Below, one piece after another: positions 42,895 through 52,230 of a stretch of DNA of 64,000 nucleotides. The translations under genes were made by a program, and so were the position numbers. The DNA is taken from contig CAKSIJ010000001.1 in assembly GCA_934462715.1 (NCBI GenBank), positions 1-64,000 on the forward strand. The letters run 5' to 3'. The notes under the pieces were generated by a model. That model was not told where the DNA came from, ran no database searches, and saw only the letters and a program-made list of their open reading frames with translations. Position 1 is the first letter of the stretch. The number at the start of each line of letters is the position of its first letter. The DNA is from an uncultured Clostridia bacterium (GTDB taxonomy: Bacteria; Bacillota; Clostridia; UBA1381).

Positions 42895-45852
42895 TTATTT
42901 TGATATAGGCACAATCTCAGCTCTCTGAAGCGGTACCATTGTATCTATACCGTCCCAAAGGAATATACCGTATCTCACAGCCTCCGCTGTATTTCCGTCA
43001 ACAGTAATTGTTTCCTGCGTTTCTGTCGAAACGGTAATGTTTTTACTGCCGCTTGCGACCAATGCGTTGTATTTGTCGTAGAATCCAACAGCGAGCCATG
43101 CACCGGCATCAGGCACGTTTGTATTAAGAGTTAAGCTTACATCATTGCCGCTGCGGATTATTGAACCGTCAACAACATAAACCGACTTAGACTTTGCGGC
43201 AGTATATTTATAGGTTCCGTCCTCAACTTCAATTTTCTGACCGAACTTATCATACATTGTATAGAAACATATATCGTATGTATCACCCAATGTGAATACA
43301 TCATTTAATGTAAATACTGCAGTATATCCGTCTTCCGACAATACTGCATTTGCAACTGCATTGTCAACCAATGCACCCTCGGAATCCTTAAAGAATATCT
43401 TTGCAAGTGACTCTTCATTCATCGGCGTGCCGAATTTTACTGTTATTGTTTGAGCAACATTGTTGCACGATATGTCTGCAACAGCTGCGTCCTTTGTTAC
43501 CGCATAAACCTTTACGTCGTCAACATAAATCTGATTCTTCGGAATTAAGTGCTTTGCATCTGTGATTACAAGACCTACAGACTGTTTATTACCAAAATCA
43601 TTAAAAGGCTGAACCTCGGCAAGTAATTGTCCGTTTACCCAATATGCACCGTAATTTGTGTTGTAATCAACAACATATCTTAAATCATTCCATGCATTTG
43701 TGTTCAGGTCCACCGTTGTTCCCTGCACACTTCTATATGCCAGCTTACCGTTAAGCTTTCCGATATTTGTATTCCATTGGAGATTATACGAAGATGACGC
43801 AGTTGAAACCCATTGCGGTTCAATGCTTATTCCGTTATTTCCGGCATTGCCTACCCAATTCAAAACATCCTCATCAAAATAAATCTTTGTTTCATAAACA
43901 ACTACTGTGTCATTTCCTTGTTTTATAAATTTATTGAGGTCGGTGCTAAGTGTTTTCTTCGAAAGAGGAACTGATGATCCGTTCGGATAGCTTGTTGAAG
44001 TTTTGCCCTCGCCGTAAACATTCATAACCTTATTATTTTCATCAAGCGGGTCTGTTGCCTGAACATGATATCCCTTTGTACCGTCATTGTTGCCCCAGCC
44101 TTCCCAGTTGTCAAACTCGTTGGCGTTAAATTCACTGAAATCATCAAAATAGAAATCCTTTGTAAGTGCAAAATTGAAAGCGTTGTCTGCCGTAACAATT
44201 TTTGATGAATATTTGTCAGCACCGCCGTTTACTGCTATTGTGTACTCGTTGCCGAATATAACAGGAGCACCAAAGCCGACAGTTACTGTTTTTGCATCTG
44301 TTTCATCAATTACTGCCGAAATAACGGCATTTTCAACTATTGTTCCGTTTGAGTCCTTAACTATAAAGTCGCTCGCGGTAATCGACTGAATTTCGTTGTC
44401 AAAGGTGAGTGTCAATGTGTTAAGATTTGCGGTTACTGTTACAAGATTTGTTGCTGCCGGACGAAGTATGTTGTCACCGTTTATATTAACGGCCTGACCC
44501 ATTGAATCGGTAACGTTCGAAAGCTCAACGGTAGTTGTCTTTGCACCTATATCGTTTGTTGCAACCGTAAAAGTTACATAATCTCCGTTTTCGGAAAGTA
44601 CCACATCTGAAACTGCATTTTCAACTGCTGCTCCGTCCTTTTTGATTACTATGTTTTCAGAGCTTATTTCGGTAACTTTGGTTTTAAAGGTGATTTTTAC
44701 AATTCCCTCAGCTGCTGAAAATTCAACATTGGCACCCGGCTCCGGCAGTGTGAGTTCATATGGAGCTGTTGAGACAACCTGATCATAGCAATCAGTTATT
44801 CCTGCAATAGCAAGTGTGTAATTTGCTTTTCCCAATTCACTTAGGTCTTTAAATGTAATTGTCAGTGTCTTTCCGTCCTCGGATAATACCGGTGCGTTAA
44901 CCAATTCTGAAGCGTCTATACTTACACCGTTCTTAGTAACCAAAACATTTGAAATGTCGGCTGCCGTCATTGTCGTTTCGGTTGTAACTGTAAAGCTCTC
45001 TGCTGCTGCGCTGAAAGCAGTCTTTGCATTCACAGCCGGTGTGTATGAATAAATTTCCGTATCGTCAATATAGAGAATATCCTCAGGTAAAAGATTCTTT
45101 TCTTTGGCTGTCTTTGTATCGCCGGGATAGAAAATTTTAAGTCCGCACTCAAGAATAGGCTCTGTGTTGTGTACTATAGGAATAAGCGTTCCGTCAATGT
45201 AATACTGTGCGGCACCCGTTGAAACGTCATAAATATAGCATACCTCATGCCATTCATCATAAGCTATGGTAACGTTATTTACCACATTTCCCGCAACATT
45301 AATACAATTTCTTCCTTTTCTGAATCCGTAATTCCATTCAGTGTTTATTCCGGCATACCTGTCCATTGATGATCTTGTGTTTGCCGGCAAAATGTAGAAG
45401 CTTTTTGTAAAATAGTCAAAAATTGTGGATTTTGCCAGAAATCTTGTTTTCATAACGACAACCTTGCCGGGCGTAAGCTCTGACAGCTTTGTGCCTTTGG
45501 TTACATCCGCTCCGTTGTACAGATAAGCTGTTGTATTATATATACTGCCATCTCTGACGCCCTGAATCTGACTGTTTCCCGATGCGTCAACGCTGTAAAG
45601 ATTCATAACATAGTTGTCACCGTTCGGATTGGTAGGGTCTTTTACCTTTTTTACCGCACCGGTTTTGGTTGTAAGACCGTTCACATCATGATCCCAGCAA
45701 TCATAAAAGCTATAGTTCGTGACGAAATCTCCCTGATAATCCTCTTTGTAATAATAGGTTTTCTCAGGATCAGAGTCCGCCATTACCGTTGTTGCACCGA
45801 TTGATGTCAGTGCAAGTGCCGCTGCAAGCAGCAGTGATAATTTTTTCTTCAT
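42895..45852 (-). CDS. Secreted multi-domain glycan-binding-like protein (985 aa), paralogue of the giant SLH protein
   Basis: Signal peptide (MKKKLSLLLAAALALTSIGATTVMA), then a lectin-like jelly-roll starting YYKEDYQGDF (34-43). This is closely similar to the first jelly-roll of the 1795-residue SLH protein (shared SFYDCWD, GDNYVMN, IQGVR and YLYN). Four Ig-like segments (about 275-595) of the type VTVTANLNTLTLTFDNEI follow, then a second jelly-roll with FYFDDFSEFNANEFDNWEGW, another Ig-like segment, and a C-terminal module ending VRYGIFLWDGIDTMVPL (959-975). No SLH repeats, sortase signal or membrane anchor are seen, so it is probably released or held by binding to glycan. It is first after the transporter block, 91 bases from the solute-binding gene, suggesting a role in capturing substrate. 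Confidence 0.78.
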   Translation of the reverse strand: MKKKLSLLLAAALALTSIGATTVMADSDPEKTYYYKEDYQGDFVTNYSFYDCWDHDVNGLTTKTGAVKKVKDPTNPNGDNYVMNLYSVDASGNSQIQGVRDGSIYNTTAYLYNGADVTKGTKLSELTPGKVVVMKTRFLAKSTIFDYFTKSFYILPANTRSSMDRYAGINTEWNYGFRKGRNCINVAGNVVNNVTIAYDEWHEVCYIYDVSTGAAQYYIDGTLIPIVHNTEPILECGLKIFYPGDTKTAKEKNLLPEDILYIDDTEIYSYTPAVNAKTAFSAAAESFTVTTETTMTAADISNVLVTKNGVSIDASELVNAPVLSEDGKTLTITFKDLSELGKANYTLAIAGITDCYDQVVSTAPYELTLPEPGANVEFSAAEGIVKITFKTKVTEISSENIVIKKDGAAVENAVSDVVLSENGDYVTFTVATNDIGAKTTTVELSNVTDSMGQAVNINGDNILRPAATNLVTVTANLNTLTLTFDNEIQSITASDFIVKDSNGTIVENAVISAVIDETDAKTVTVGFGAPVIFGNEYTIAVNGGADKYSSKIVTADNAFNFALTKDFYFDDFSEFNANEFDNWEGWGNNDGTKGYHVQATDPLDENNKVMNVYGEGKTSTSYPNGSSVPLSKKTLSTDLNKFIKQGNDTVVVYETKIYFDEDVLNWVGNAGNNGISIEPQWVSTASSSYNLQWNTNIGKLNGKLAYRSVQGTTVDLNTNAWNDLRYVVDYNTNYGAYWVNGQLLAEVQPFNDFGNKQSVGLVITDAKHLIPKNQIYVDDVKVYAVTKDAAVADISCNNVAQTITVKFGTPMNEESLAKIFFKDSEGALVDNAVANAVLSEDGYTAVFTLNDVFTLGDTYDICFYTMYDKFGQKIEVEDGTYKYTAAKSKSVYVVDGSIIRSGNDVSLTLNTNVPDAGAWLAVGFYDKYNALVASGSKNITVSTETQETITVDGNTAEAVRYGIFLWDGIDTMVPLQRAEIVPISK

Positions 45853-45943
45853 AAGAATCTCTCCTTTAAAATTTTTTATTCGCAGAAATTGCAGTGATCT
45901 GATTCTGCAATCTCCTGCCTTTATCTAAAACCGCATAGCGATT

Positions 45944-47377
45944 TTATTTGCCTGCTTCGTATTCATCGAGCTGTTTTTGAATACCGTCAACCAATTTTTC
46001 GTAATCTGCCACTTTCAGTTTTTCCATATACTGACCGTACAGTGAATCAAAATCCTTTGAACCTTTTGCAAAGTAATACTGACCGGCAAATGAGGATATG
46101 CTCGACAGAATTGCTAAATATTCCTTTGTTTCGGGCAGAAAACCGAGATATTTATCTTTAACTGCGGTATCGTTTGCATTTTCTATATCCTGCCAAAGTG
46201 TATCACTTTCGTTCTCCTGCAAATAGGTATTGAAAATATTCCCGTACATCCACGCGGAATTTTTGCAATATCCGTCGCCGATCTTTTTGATTTTGTTATC
46301 GGATATTTTTTCATAGTGCGTACCCTCAATACCAAATGTCAGAAGATTTATAAGCTCGGAATCGGTATTTACCAGCTGCAATAAATCCATAGCTTTATCG
46401 GGGTTTTTGCTTGTTGCGCTGACAGCGGTCATGGAAGCCAAAACCTTGCTCTTTTGCATATGATAGTTTTCATCAAGCGGTATAGCTATAAGCTCATAAC
46501 CCATACTCTTTTCCGCATTTTCAAGCTCGCCCGGTCTGAAGCCTGTCGTTGTTGTTGCCGCATACAGTCCGTTTTTAAAATCCTGACCTGTTCCGCCGGT
46601 TTCGATATCTTTTCTTATATAACCCTTGTTATACCACTCCCTTGCTTTTGCATATGCTGCTTTGTACTCATCTGTTGTGCTTTTATAAACTACCTTTCCG
46701 CTTTTTACATCATATCCCAAGCCGTCTACAGATACCTCCTCGAACTGATACGGGTCATCAAGAAACAGGCTTTCGTTACCCGGATTATATGGGTATACCC
46801 CATGTTCGTTTGCAAGGATTGTATCAAAGAACGGTTCAAGGTCGGTAAGCTTTTTGACTGTCGATGTGTCAAAATTGTACTTGTCAACCAAATCCTTTCT
46901 CAGATATACTGCGTCCACGGTAGCTGTTGCCTGATAGTTTGGCACGGCATATATGCCTCCGTCAACCGTTGCAGCCTCCCAGATGTAGTCGGGAATGACA
47001 TTCTTTAAATCGGGACGCTTTTCGATGTAGTCGGATATATCCAAAAATCCACCTTTTCTTGCTCCGTCATAGTAGGGATTCGCCCAGCTGCAAGTAAATG
47101 CAAGGTCGAATTTCTCGTTGCTTGACATCATAAGCGACATCTTTTGAGAATAGTCGCCCGCCGCCAGGAAATTCATCTGCACTGTTGCGCCTATCTTCTC
47201 TTTTGTGATTTCATTCACCTTTTCCATTACCATGTCATAATCCTGCGGCTTTTCCCCCAGGACATACCATGTAAGCATTGTTTCACCGCTGTCTTTGCCG
47301 TTTGAGCAGCCTGCAAATGGTATGCACATTGCCGCCAACAGTGAAAGAGCAACAGTCTTTTTGAGTGTTTTCTTCAT
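45944..47377 (-). CDS. Sugar ABC transporter solute-binding lipoprotein (LplA/YtcQ type)
   Basis: A 477-residue extracellular solute-binding protein. The N-terminus is a lipoprotein signal with lipobox FAGC (cysteine near residue 24), so it is tethered to the outer face of the membrane. The sequence MLTWYVLGEKPQDYDMVMEKVNEI and later EYLAILSSISSFAGQYYFAKG are typical of the DUF3502-containing LplA/YtcQ family, partners of LplB/YtcP permeases that take up complex oligosaccharides such as rhamnogalacturonan fragments. It lies 117 bases after the second permease. The ATPase is not encoded here; such systems usually share a general MsmX/MsmK ATPase encoded elsewhere. Confidence 0.92.
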   Translation of the reverse strand: MKKTLKKTVALSLLAAMCIPFAGCSNGKDSGETMLTWYVLGEKPQDYDMVMEKVNEITKEKIGATVQMNFLAAGDYSQKMSLMMSSNEKFDLAFTCSWANPYYDGARKGGFLDISDYIEKRPDLKNVIPDYIWEAATVDGGIYAVPNYQATATVDAVYLRKDLVDKYNFDTSTVKKLTDLEPFFDTILANEHGVYPYNPGNESLFLDDPYQFEEVSVDGLGYDVKSGKVVYKSTTDEYKAAYAKAREWYNKGYIRKDIETGGTGQDFKNGLYAATTTTGFRPGELENAEKSMGYELIAIPLDENYHMQKSKVLASMTAVSATSKNPDKAMDLLQLVNTDSELINLLTFGIEGTHYEKISDNKIKKIGDGYCKNSAWMYGNIFNTYLQENESDTLWQDIENANDTAVKDKYLGFLPETKEYLAILSSISSFAGQYYFAKGSKDFDSLYGQYMEKLKVADYEKLVDGIQKQLDEYEAGK

Positions 47378-47494
47378 TTCTTTACTTCCTTTCTATTTTT
47401 GCTTATACCGGGTATTTCTACCTGTTATATAGATAATTGAAAAGCAAAAGCGTTTCAATTTACTATTCTTTTAAAATCTCCGAATGATTGTTTA

Positions 47495-48361
47495 TCACTC
47501 CTTAACCGATCCCATGGTTACACCGTGAGTTAAATTCTTCTGGAAGAACGGGAATATAAACAGCACGGGAATTGCCACGATAACCGCCATAGCCATTTTA
47601 ATTGTTTCTGCCGGGAAGTATTCACCGGTATTCCCCTGCTGCATCAAAAATTCCAGATTTCCGAGCGCTCTTTGCAAAATATATTGAATTGTATACAAAT
47701 CGGTTCTGTTATTGATATATAGCATGGAGGTCATCCAATCGTTCCACTTGCTCATGAATGTTCCGAACGCAAGCATTACTATTACGGATTTTGTCATCGG
47801 AATCACAAGTGAGTAGAGTATTCTGAAATCGGAAGCTCCGTCAATTTTTGCGGCGTCCAAAAGACTTTCCGGGACGTCCTTGTAACAACCTTTTAAAAGA
47901 AATATATTCCATGCGTTGTTACACGATCCTATAATGTAAATCCATATCGTATCCTGCAAGTGCAGATAGCGTGTGTTCAATAGGTATGACGGAACGAGTC
48001 CTCCCCCGAACAGCATTGTGACAAGAAGCATTTTTAAAATAACATTCTTTGCGCCGAAGTTTCTCTTTATAAGCGGATACGCAAACATCGTCTGAATAAA
48101 CATCGCCCATGCAGTTGCCGCAAGCGAGATTATCAATGTAATTTTATATCCCTGAAGTATTACCGACGGATTGTTGAACAAGTATTTATATGCCGCAAAA
48201 TCAAACTTTCTCGGAAAAATTCCGTAGCCGTTTACAAGCAAATCCCTTTCTTCCGATACCGACGCACTCAAGACAACCAACATAGGTATCAGAACAAGCA
48301 CCGATATTACAATGAACAATAAATTAAAAAATATCTTTTCAAATCGTGTAGTGTATTTCAT
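47495..48361 (-). CDS. Carbohydrate ABC transporter permease (YtcP/LplC type)
   Basis: A 288-residue membrane protein with six predicted helices and the binding-protein-dependent transport (EAA) loop visible as DVPESLLDAAKIDGASDFRI, which contacts the ATPase. The tail, FFQKNLTHGVTMGSVKE, is the standard end of YtcP-type permeases. It forms the channel together with the gene 26 bases upstream. Membrane-located in the cytoplasmic membrane. Confidence 0.94.
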   Translation of the reverse strand: MKYTTRFEKIFFNLLFIVISVLVLIPMLVVLSASVSEERDLLVNGYGIFPRKFDFAAYKYLFNNPSVILQGYKITLIISLAATAWAMFIQTMFAYPLIKRNFGAKNVILKMLLVTMLFGGGLVPSYLLNTRYLHLQDTIWIYIIGSCNNAWNIFLLKGCYKDVPESLLDAAKIDGASDFRILYSLVIPMTKSVIVMLAFGTFMSKWNDWMTSMLYINNRTDLYTIQYILQRALGNLEFLMQQGNTGEYFPAETIKMAMAVIVAIPVLFIFPFFQKNLTHGVTMGSVKE

Positions 48362-48387
48362 GTCAATTCTCCTTTCCTGCCATCTTC

Positions 48388-49335
48388 TCAGAATAATGAC
48401 TTATCAGGTTCGTATTTTCTGATTATCAGGTTAGTTACAACAACCAGAAAACACGCAATAACCGATTGCAATAAGCCTGCGGCGGACGACATTCCTATAT
48501 CGTTGTTTCCCATCAGAAGTCTGTATATATATGTAGGAATAATATCGGTTGTCGGATAGAGTGCCGATGAGTTTTTCGTTACGTTATAGAACAATCCGAA
48601 ATCTCCTCCGAATATACCGCCGACGCTCAGAGTCAGATTGAAAATCATAAGCGACAGAAGCGAGGGTACCATAACGTATCTGAAAATTTGGAACTTGTTC
48701 GCTCCGTCAAGCTTTGCTGCCTCAAAATAGGTTTCGTCCACATTCAGAAGCGTTGAATAGTAAAGAACTGAACCCATTCCCGTGCCATGCCATATACGGC
48801 AAATCAAAAGTATACACCACCACGGCTTCGGGTTTTGATACCAATCGACTGTTTCTATTCCGAGCTTTACCAATATGTTATTTAAGATTCCGCCTGTGGG
48901 GCTTAAAAAGCCGTAAACAAGAAACGAAACGATAACCCAGGAAAGATAACTCGGAAGTATTGATATTGTCTGATAGCATCTTACCGCAATTTTGCTTGTA
49001 AAGCCGTAAAGCAGTACAGCAAAAATAACAGACGCCGCCATGCTTACCACAATAGCTATCGCATTGAAGCCTACAGTATTTAAAACTATATGCTTTATGT
49101 CGCCGGACGCAAACAGAAATTTGAAATTCTCAAAACCCACCCACTTGCTGAACCATATTCCGGTGTTATACTTGTACTCCTTAAATGCAACTATGATTCC
49201 TGCCATAGGTATGTATTGAAACAGTATCACAAAGAACATCGGTATTCCAACCATTACCCACAACTGCCATTGATCGAGAAATTTTTTAAATCCCGTTCTT
49301 TTCGTCTTTTTTCTGATTTTTACCTCGCTGTTCAA
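48388..49335 (-). CDS. Carbohydrate ABC transporter permease (LplB/YteP type)
   Basis: A 315-residue membrane protein with a cytoplasmic basic start and six helices. It has family-specific runs: QYIPMAGIIVAFKEY near the beginning, TYFEAAKLDGANKFQIFRYV (the EAA loop) and IIRKYEPDKSLF at the end. It pairs with the YtcP-type permease downstream. Its start codon is only 5 bases from the stop codon of the DUF4091 glycosidase gene, so enzyme and transporter are co-translated. Confidence 0.94.
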   Translation of the reverse strand: MNSEVKIRKKTKRTGFKKFLDQWQLWVMVGIPMFFVILFQYIPMAGIIVAFKEYKYNTGIWFSKWVGFENFKFLFASGDIKHIVLNTVGFNAIAIVVSMAASVIFAVLLYGFTSKIAVRCYQTISILPSYLSWVIVSFLVYGFLSPTGGILNNILVKLGIETVDWYQNPKPWWCILLICRIWHGTGMGSVLYYSTLLNVDETYFEAAKLDGANKFQIFRYVMVPSLLSLMIFNLTLSVGGIFGGDFGLFYNVTKNSSALYPTTDIIPTYIYRLLMGNNDIGMSSAAGLLQSVIACFLVVVTNLIIRKYEPDKSLF

Positions 49336-49340
49336 AATAA

Positions 49341-50987
49341 TTACCTCCTTGTTTTTTGCGTGTGTGTTTTATTGATTTCCTGTTCAAGTCTTTCGTTCAC
49401 CCTTTGCCGTGTTTTCAATATTATATCGGATTTTGAAGCGCATTTATCAAAAACAACATTGCCGGCAACCGATTCGATTAATTTCAGTGTTTCATCATAG
49501 CCTATATATTCTTCAAGCAGCCGCATTGCCGCCAAATCCTGCAAGGCATGATAGAATACCGCAAGACGTATTGAAACAATCGGTCCGTCCTTACCGGGAT
49601 ATACCGAGAAAGGATCACCTGCCGGGAAATCACCGTCACCGTCGGTTTGAAACATTGGATTTATAGGTTTTATCGACAATGCGGAATAATAAAAATTGTA
49701 TCCCCAATGCAGAAATCCTTTAAGCCGGTATTTATACATCTGCAACGAAATGTACCTGTTTCTCACCGACGGCATTGCTATCATTCTGTTCGACACACCG
49801 TTTACCTGTACACAGCAATAATATCCCCACAGATTCTTTACCTTTCCGACAAAGCTGTTCATATGGTCGATTGCAACTATCGGATTTTGGGTTATGCCCT
49901 GACGGTAAAATTCATATTCCGAAAGAGCGTCTATAATTTTTTCTTCCGGTATTATTCCGGTCACTATCTTTTTTGCATGAAGATAATATTCAAGGTGTTC
50001 CTTTTTAGGCTCATCGGAAATATGGAAATATGTGCTGTCATATACCTTTTCTTCCTTTAAAAAGCTAACAAAGCACGGCAGGAACTGCTCCAAAAAGTTT
50101 TCATAGCTTTTATCGTCCGAGCTTACGTCCCAACCGAATATACGCTTTTCCTCACCATTTTCCTCTGCGATGATTTTCGGAGTGAATCGTGATCCCCACT
50201 GAGTAAAAAGGTGTGATACTTCAAAATATTTTATTCCGCATTTTAAACACAGTTTTATCCACCGCTTTAAAAGCGTAAAATCAAAGGTGTAGCTGTTCGC
50301 CTCCTTTGTTACTCCGACTAGCTGTGTTGTCGGACGTTCCCCTCCGACCGCAGTATCAAGAGGAGGTGTAAATATCGGCGTCAGTATCATGTTAATTCCG
50401 TATCCGGTTGCGGTTTTAATATATTTTTCTATCAAGCACCAATGCTCCTCGCTCCACATTGGCACGTTATAATACACTGCCAAGCAGTCAACATGAAACC
50501 ATTGAGTGTAAACTATGTCACTTTCGGGTAATGATATATCAATTATTTTGTACTCCATGCAGCAGACTCTTGTTTCGTTTTCTCTGCTCAATTCAACTGT
50601 AATGTTATGTAATCCGGGAGGTGCTTTTTTGTCCACCCTCACCCATAGGCTCTGATAACTGCCCGTTGCTTCGATTGCACAGTTTTCAACAGGATTCAGT
50701 ATGTCGGGGTACATTCCCGGTTCCTTGCTGATGTAATTCGGGTCGTTCTCTGCCTCCTCAAAGGTTGCGAGCATTACCGGCACATTTCCTACCGAATACA
50801 CGCTTACATACTCGCATATATCACCCTTTACCTCAATTTTGATTTTTGTTTTGTGCTTGTCTTTAAATGCAATTTGATACGCTCCGTCCTCACCGTGCAG
50901 AACCGTCATGTCCTTTATACATTCGGTATTTAAACAGCTTTTCGGCATCACCTTTTCGAGTGAGGATATTTGATATAATTCAGTCAT
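49341..50987 (-). CDS. DUF4091 glycoside hydrolase-like protein (GH123-like)
   Basis: A 548-residue protein with an N-terminal beta-sandwich (about 1-150) and a TIM barrel that ends with a DUF4091 signature: LHWGYNFYYS, then DGDGDFPAGDPFSVYPG and SIRLAVFYHALQDLAAMRLLEEY. The barrel has FHISDEPKKEH with an adjacent Asp-Glu (D325-E326), as in GH123 enzymes, where the pair supports substrate-assisted cleavage. That suggests retaining hydrolysis, possibly of an N-acetyl sugar, but many DUF4091 proteins have other or unknown substrates. No signal peptide. It heads the transporter operon, divergent from the AraC regulator. Confidence 0.8.
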   Translation of the reverse strand: MTELYQISSLEKVMPKSCLNTECIKDMTVLHGEDGAYQIAFKDKHKTKIKIEVKGDICEYVSVYSVGNVPVMLATFEEAENDPNYISKEPGMYPDILNPVENCAIEATGSYQSLWVRVDKKAPPGLHNITVELSRENETRVCCMEYKIIDISLPESDIVYTQWFHVDCLAVYYNVPMWSEEHWCLIEKYIKTATGYGINMILTPIFTPPLDTAVGGERPTTQLVGVTKEANSYTFDFTLLKRWIKLCLKCGIKYFEVSHLFTQWGSRFTPKIIAEENGEEKRIFGWDVSSDDKSYENFLEQFLPCFVSFLKEEKVYDSTYFHISDEPKKEHLEYYLHAKKIVTGIIPEEKIIDALSEYEFYRQGITQNPIVAIDHMNSFVGKVKNLWGYYCCVQVNGVSNRMIAMPSVRNRYISLQMYKYRLKGFLHWGYNFYYSALSIKPINPMFQTDGDGDFPAGDPFSVYPGKDGPIVSIRLAVFYHALQDLAAMRLLEEYIGYDETLKLIESVAGNVVFDKCASKSDIILKTRQRVNERLEQEINKTHTQKTRR

Positions 50988-51025
50988 TCAAGCTTTCTCT
51001 CCACATCTGTTTTATTTATGATTTT

Positions 51026-51054
51026 ATTATAATACATACGTCATACTTTGTATA
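51026..51054 (-). promoter_or_regulatory. Candidate promoter of the transporter operon with repeats
   Basis: On the minus strand, TATACA (51049-51054) and TATAAT (51026-51031) are 17 bases apart. The weak -35 is typical of an activated promoter. The motif CATAC occurs at 51034-51038 and 51042-51046 within the spacer and again inverted at 51069-51073, about where an AraC-family activator might bind. Confidence 0.45.
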
Positions 51055-51151
51055 TAGGAAGTTCTTGCGTATGATATTATCTTTGCAATATTTTACTATC
51101 CTATTTTTTCAAAACTCGCATAAATTCTGAGATTTGTGCCAAATATTTCCC

Positions 51152-51180
51152 TTGACAATAATTTCTTTTTCTGCTATAAT
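51152..51180 (+). promoter_or_regulatory. Perfect sigma-A promoter of the AraC-type gene
   Basis: TTGACA (51152-51157) and TATAAT (51175-51180) match consensus at all positions with a 17-base spacer, about 70 bases before the regulator's ATG. It should give strong, activator-independent expression. Confidence 0.9.
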
Positions 51181-51250
51181 CAATTTATGGAAAAACCTGT
51201 GCCGACTATGCGCGGAAAATTGTAAATGACATAAAATAACGGAGATTAAT

Positions 51251-52117
51251 ATGAAAAACGAACAGAATAAAAACAACCTTACAGATGAAAAATCCGATGT
51301 CCTGTGTCTTTGGCTTAAATCAAAGATGATGATAATGGACGAGAACGACAAAAACCTGCCGATTTATCTGATCGGCATAGGTGAGGATCTGGACGAAAAC
51401 GTTTACAGAAAAAACGGATTTTTTCATGACCAGATACTTCTCGTGGAATCGGGCAGCGGAATTTTGGGGTACGGCAATAAAAAGCATATCGTAAAGGCAA
51501 AATCGGCAATCTTTATTCCAAAGGGTATTCCCCATTCTTATACCGTTCACACCTCGCCCTTTAAGGTACACTGGATTTGCTTTGACGGCTCGCATATGCC
51601 TCAGCTTTTGTCATATTTTAACCTCAAAGATATATGCTGCTTTGAAACATCTAATTTCAATAAGCTTCTTGCAACGCACAGCAAGCTTTCGCAGCTTACG
51701 GAATATCATTACAACGCAGCCATTTTTTCACGGTACACATATGATTTGTTTATAGATTTTGTACGTCAAAAAAATGCCGTTTCCGCCGACATTGAAAAAA
51801 TTGCGCAGGTTTCAACAATAAAGAAATATTTAGACCAGCATTTTAACGAGGATATTTCACTCGATTTTTTGGCTGATGAATTTAAGCTGTCTAAATATAA
51901 AATTTGCAGATATTTTTCAGAAACCTATGGCATCTCACTTCATGAGTATTTCGTTAAAACACGGCTTCAGTATGCTAAATTTCTGCTTACCACTACAAAT
52001 ATCACCATAACAGAAATCGCAGCAAAATGCGGATTTAACGATAATGTGTACTTCGGTAAGGTTTTTAAAAAATATGAAACATTCACACCGCAGGAATACA
52101 GAAAAAGATTTGAATGA
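51251..52117 (+). CDS. AraC-family transcriptional regulator with cupin sensor
   Basis: A 288-residue regulator. The N-terminal half is a cupin-type sugar-sensing domain (FFHDQILLVESGSGILGYGN, then AIFIPKGIPHSYTVHTSPFK). The C-terminal 100 residues are the two-HTH AraC DNA-binding domain: ISLDFLADEFKLSKYKICRYF and ITEIAAKCGFNDNVYFGKVF, ending FKKYETFTPQEYRKRFE. The ATG follows CGGAGAT. It is the only plus-strand gene in the 6-64 kb region and is divergent from the DUF4091-transporter operon, a layout in which the regulator normally activates its neighbours when the oligosaccharide is present. The ligand is unknown. Confidence 0.93.
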   Translation: MKNEQNKNNLTDEKSDVLCLWLKSKMMIMDENDKNLPIYLIGIGEDLDENVYRKNGFFHDQILLVESGSGILGYGNKKHIVKAKSAIFIPKGIPHSYTVHTSPFKVHWICFDGSHMPQLLSYFNLKDICCFETSNFNKLLATHSKLSQLTEYHYNAAIFSRYTYDLFIDFVRQKNAVSADIEKIAQVSTIKKYLDQHFNEDISLDFLADEFKLSKYKICRYFSETYGISLHEYFVKTRLQYAKFLLTTTNITITEIAAKCGFNDNVYFGKVFKKYETFTPQEYRKRFE

Positions 52118-52230
52118 TAAAAAATGTTATCAAATATTTAATATAGAATTGTTAATTTTAACAATGAATAAGTGACTTTACTGCAAAAGAACTCACATCA
52201 ATTAAAGCTCCCGTATGCGGGAAGAACCGA

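Noticed and set aside
47440..47465. Catabolite-repression (cre) site before the solute-binding gene
   Set aside because: TTGAAACGCTTTTGC looks similar but the spacing of TG, AA and CG does not fit the cre consensus; only an inverted repeat (TTGAAA/TTTCAA) can be claimed.
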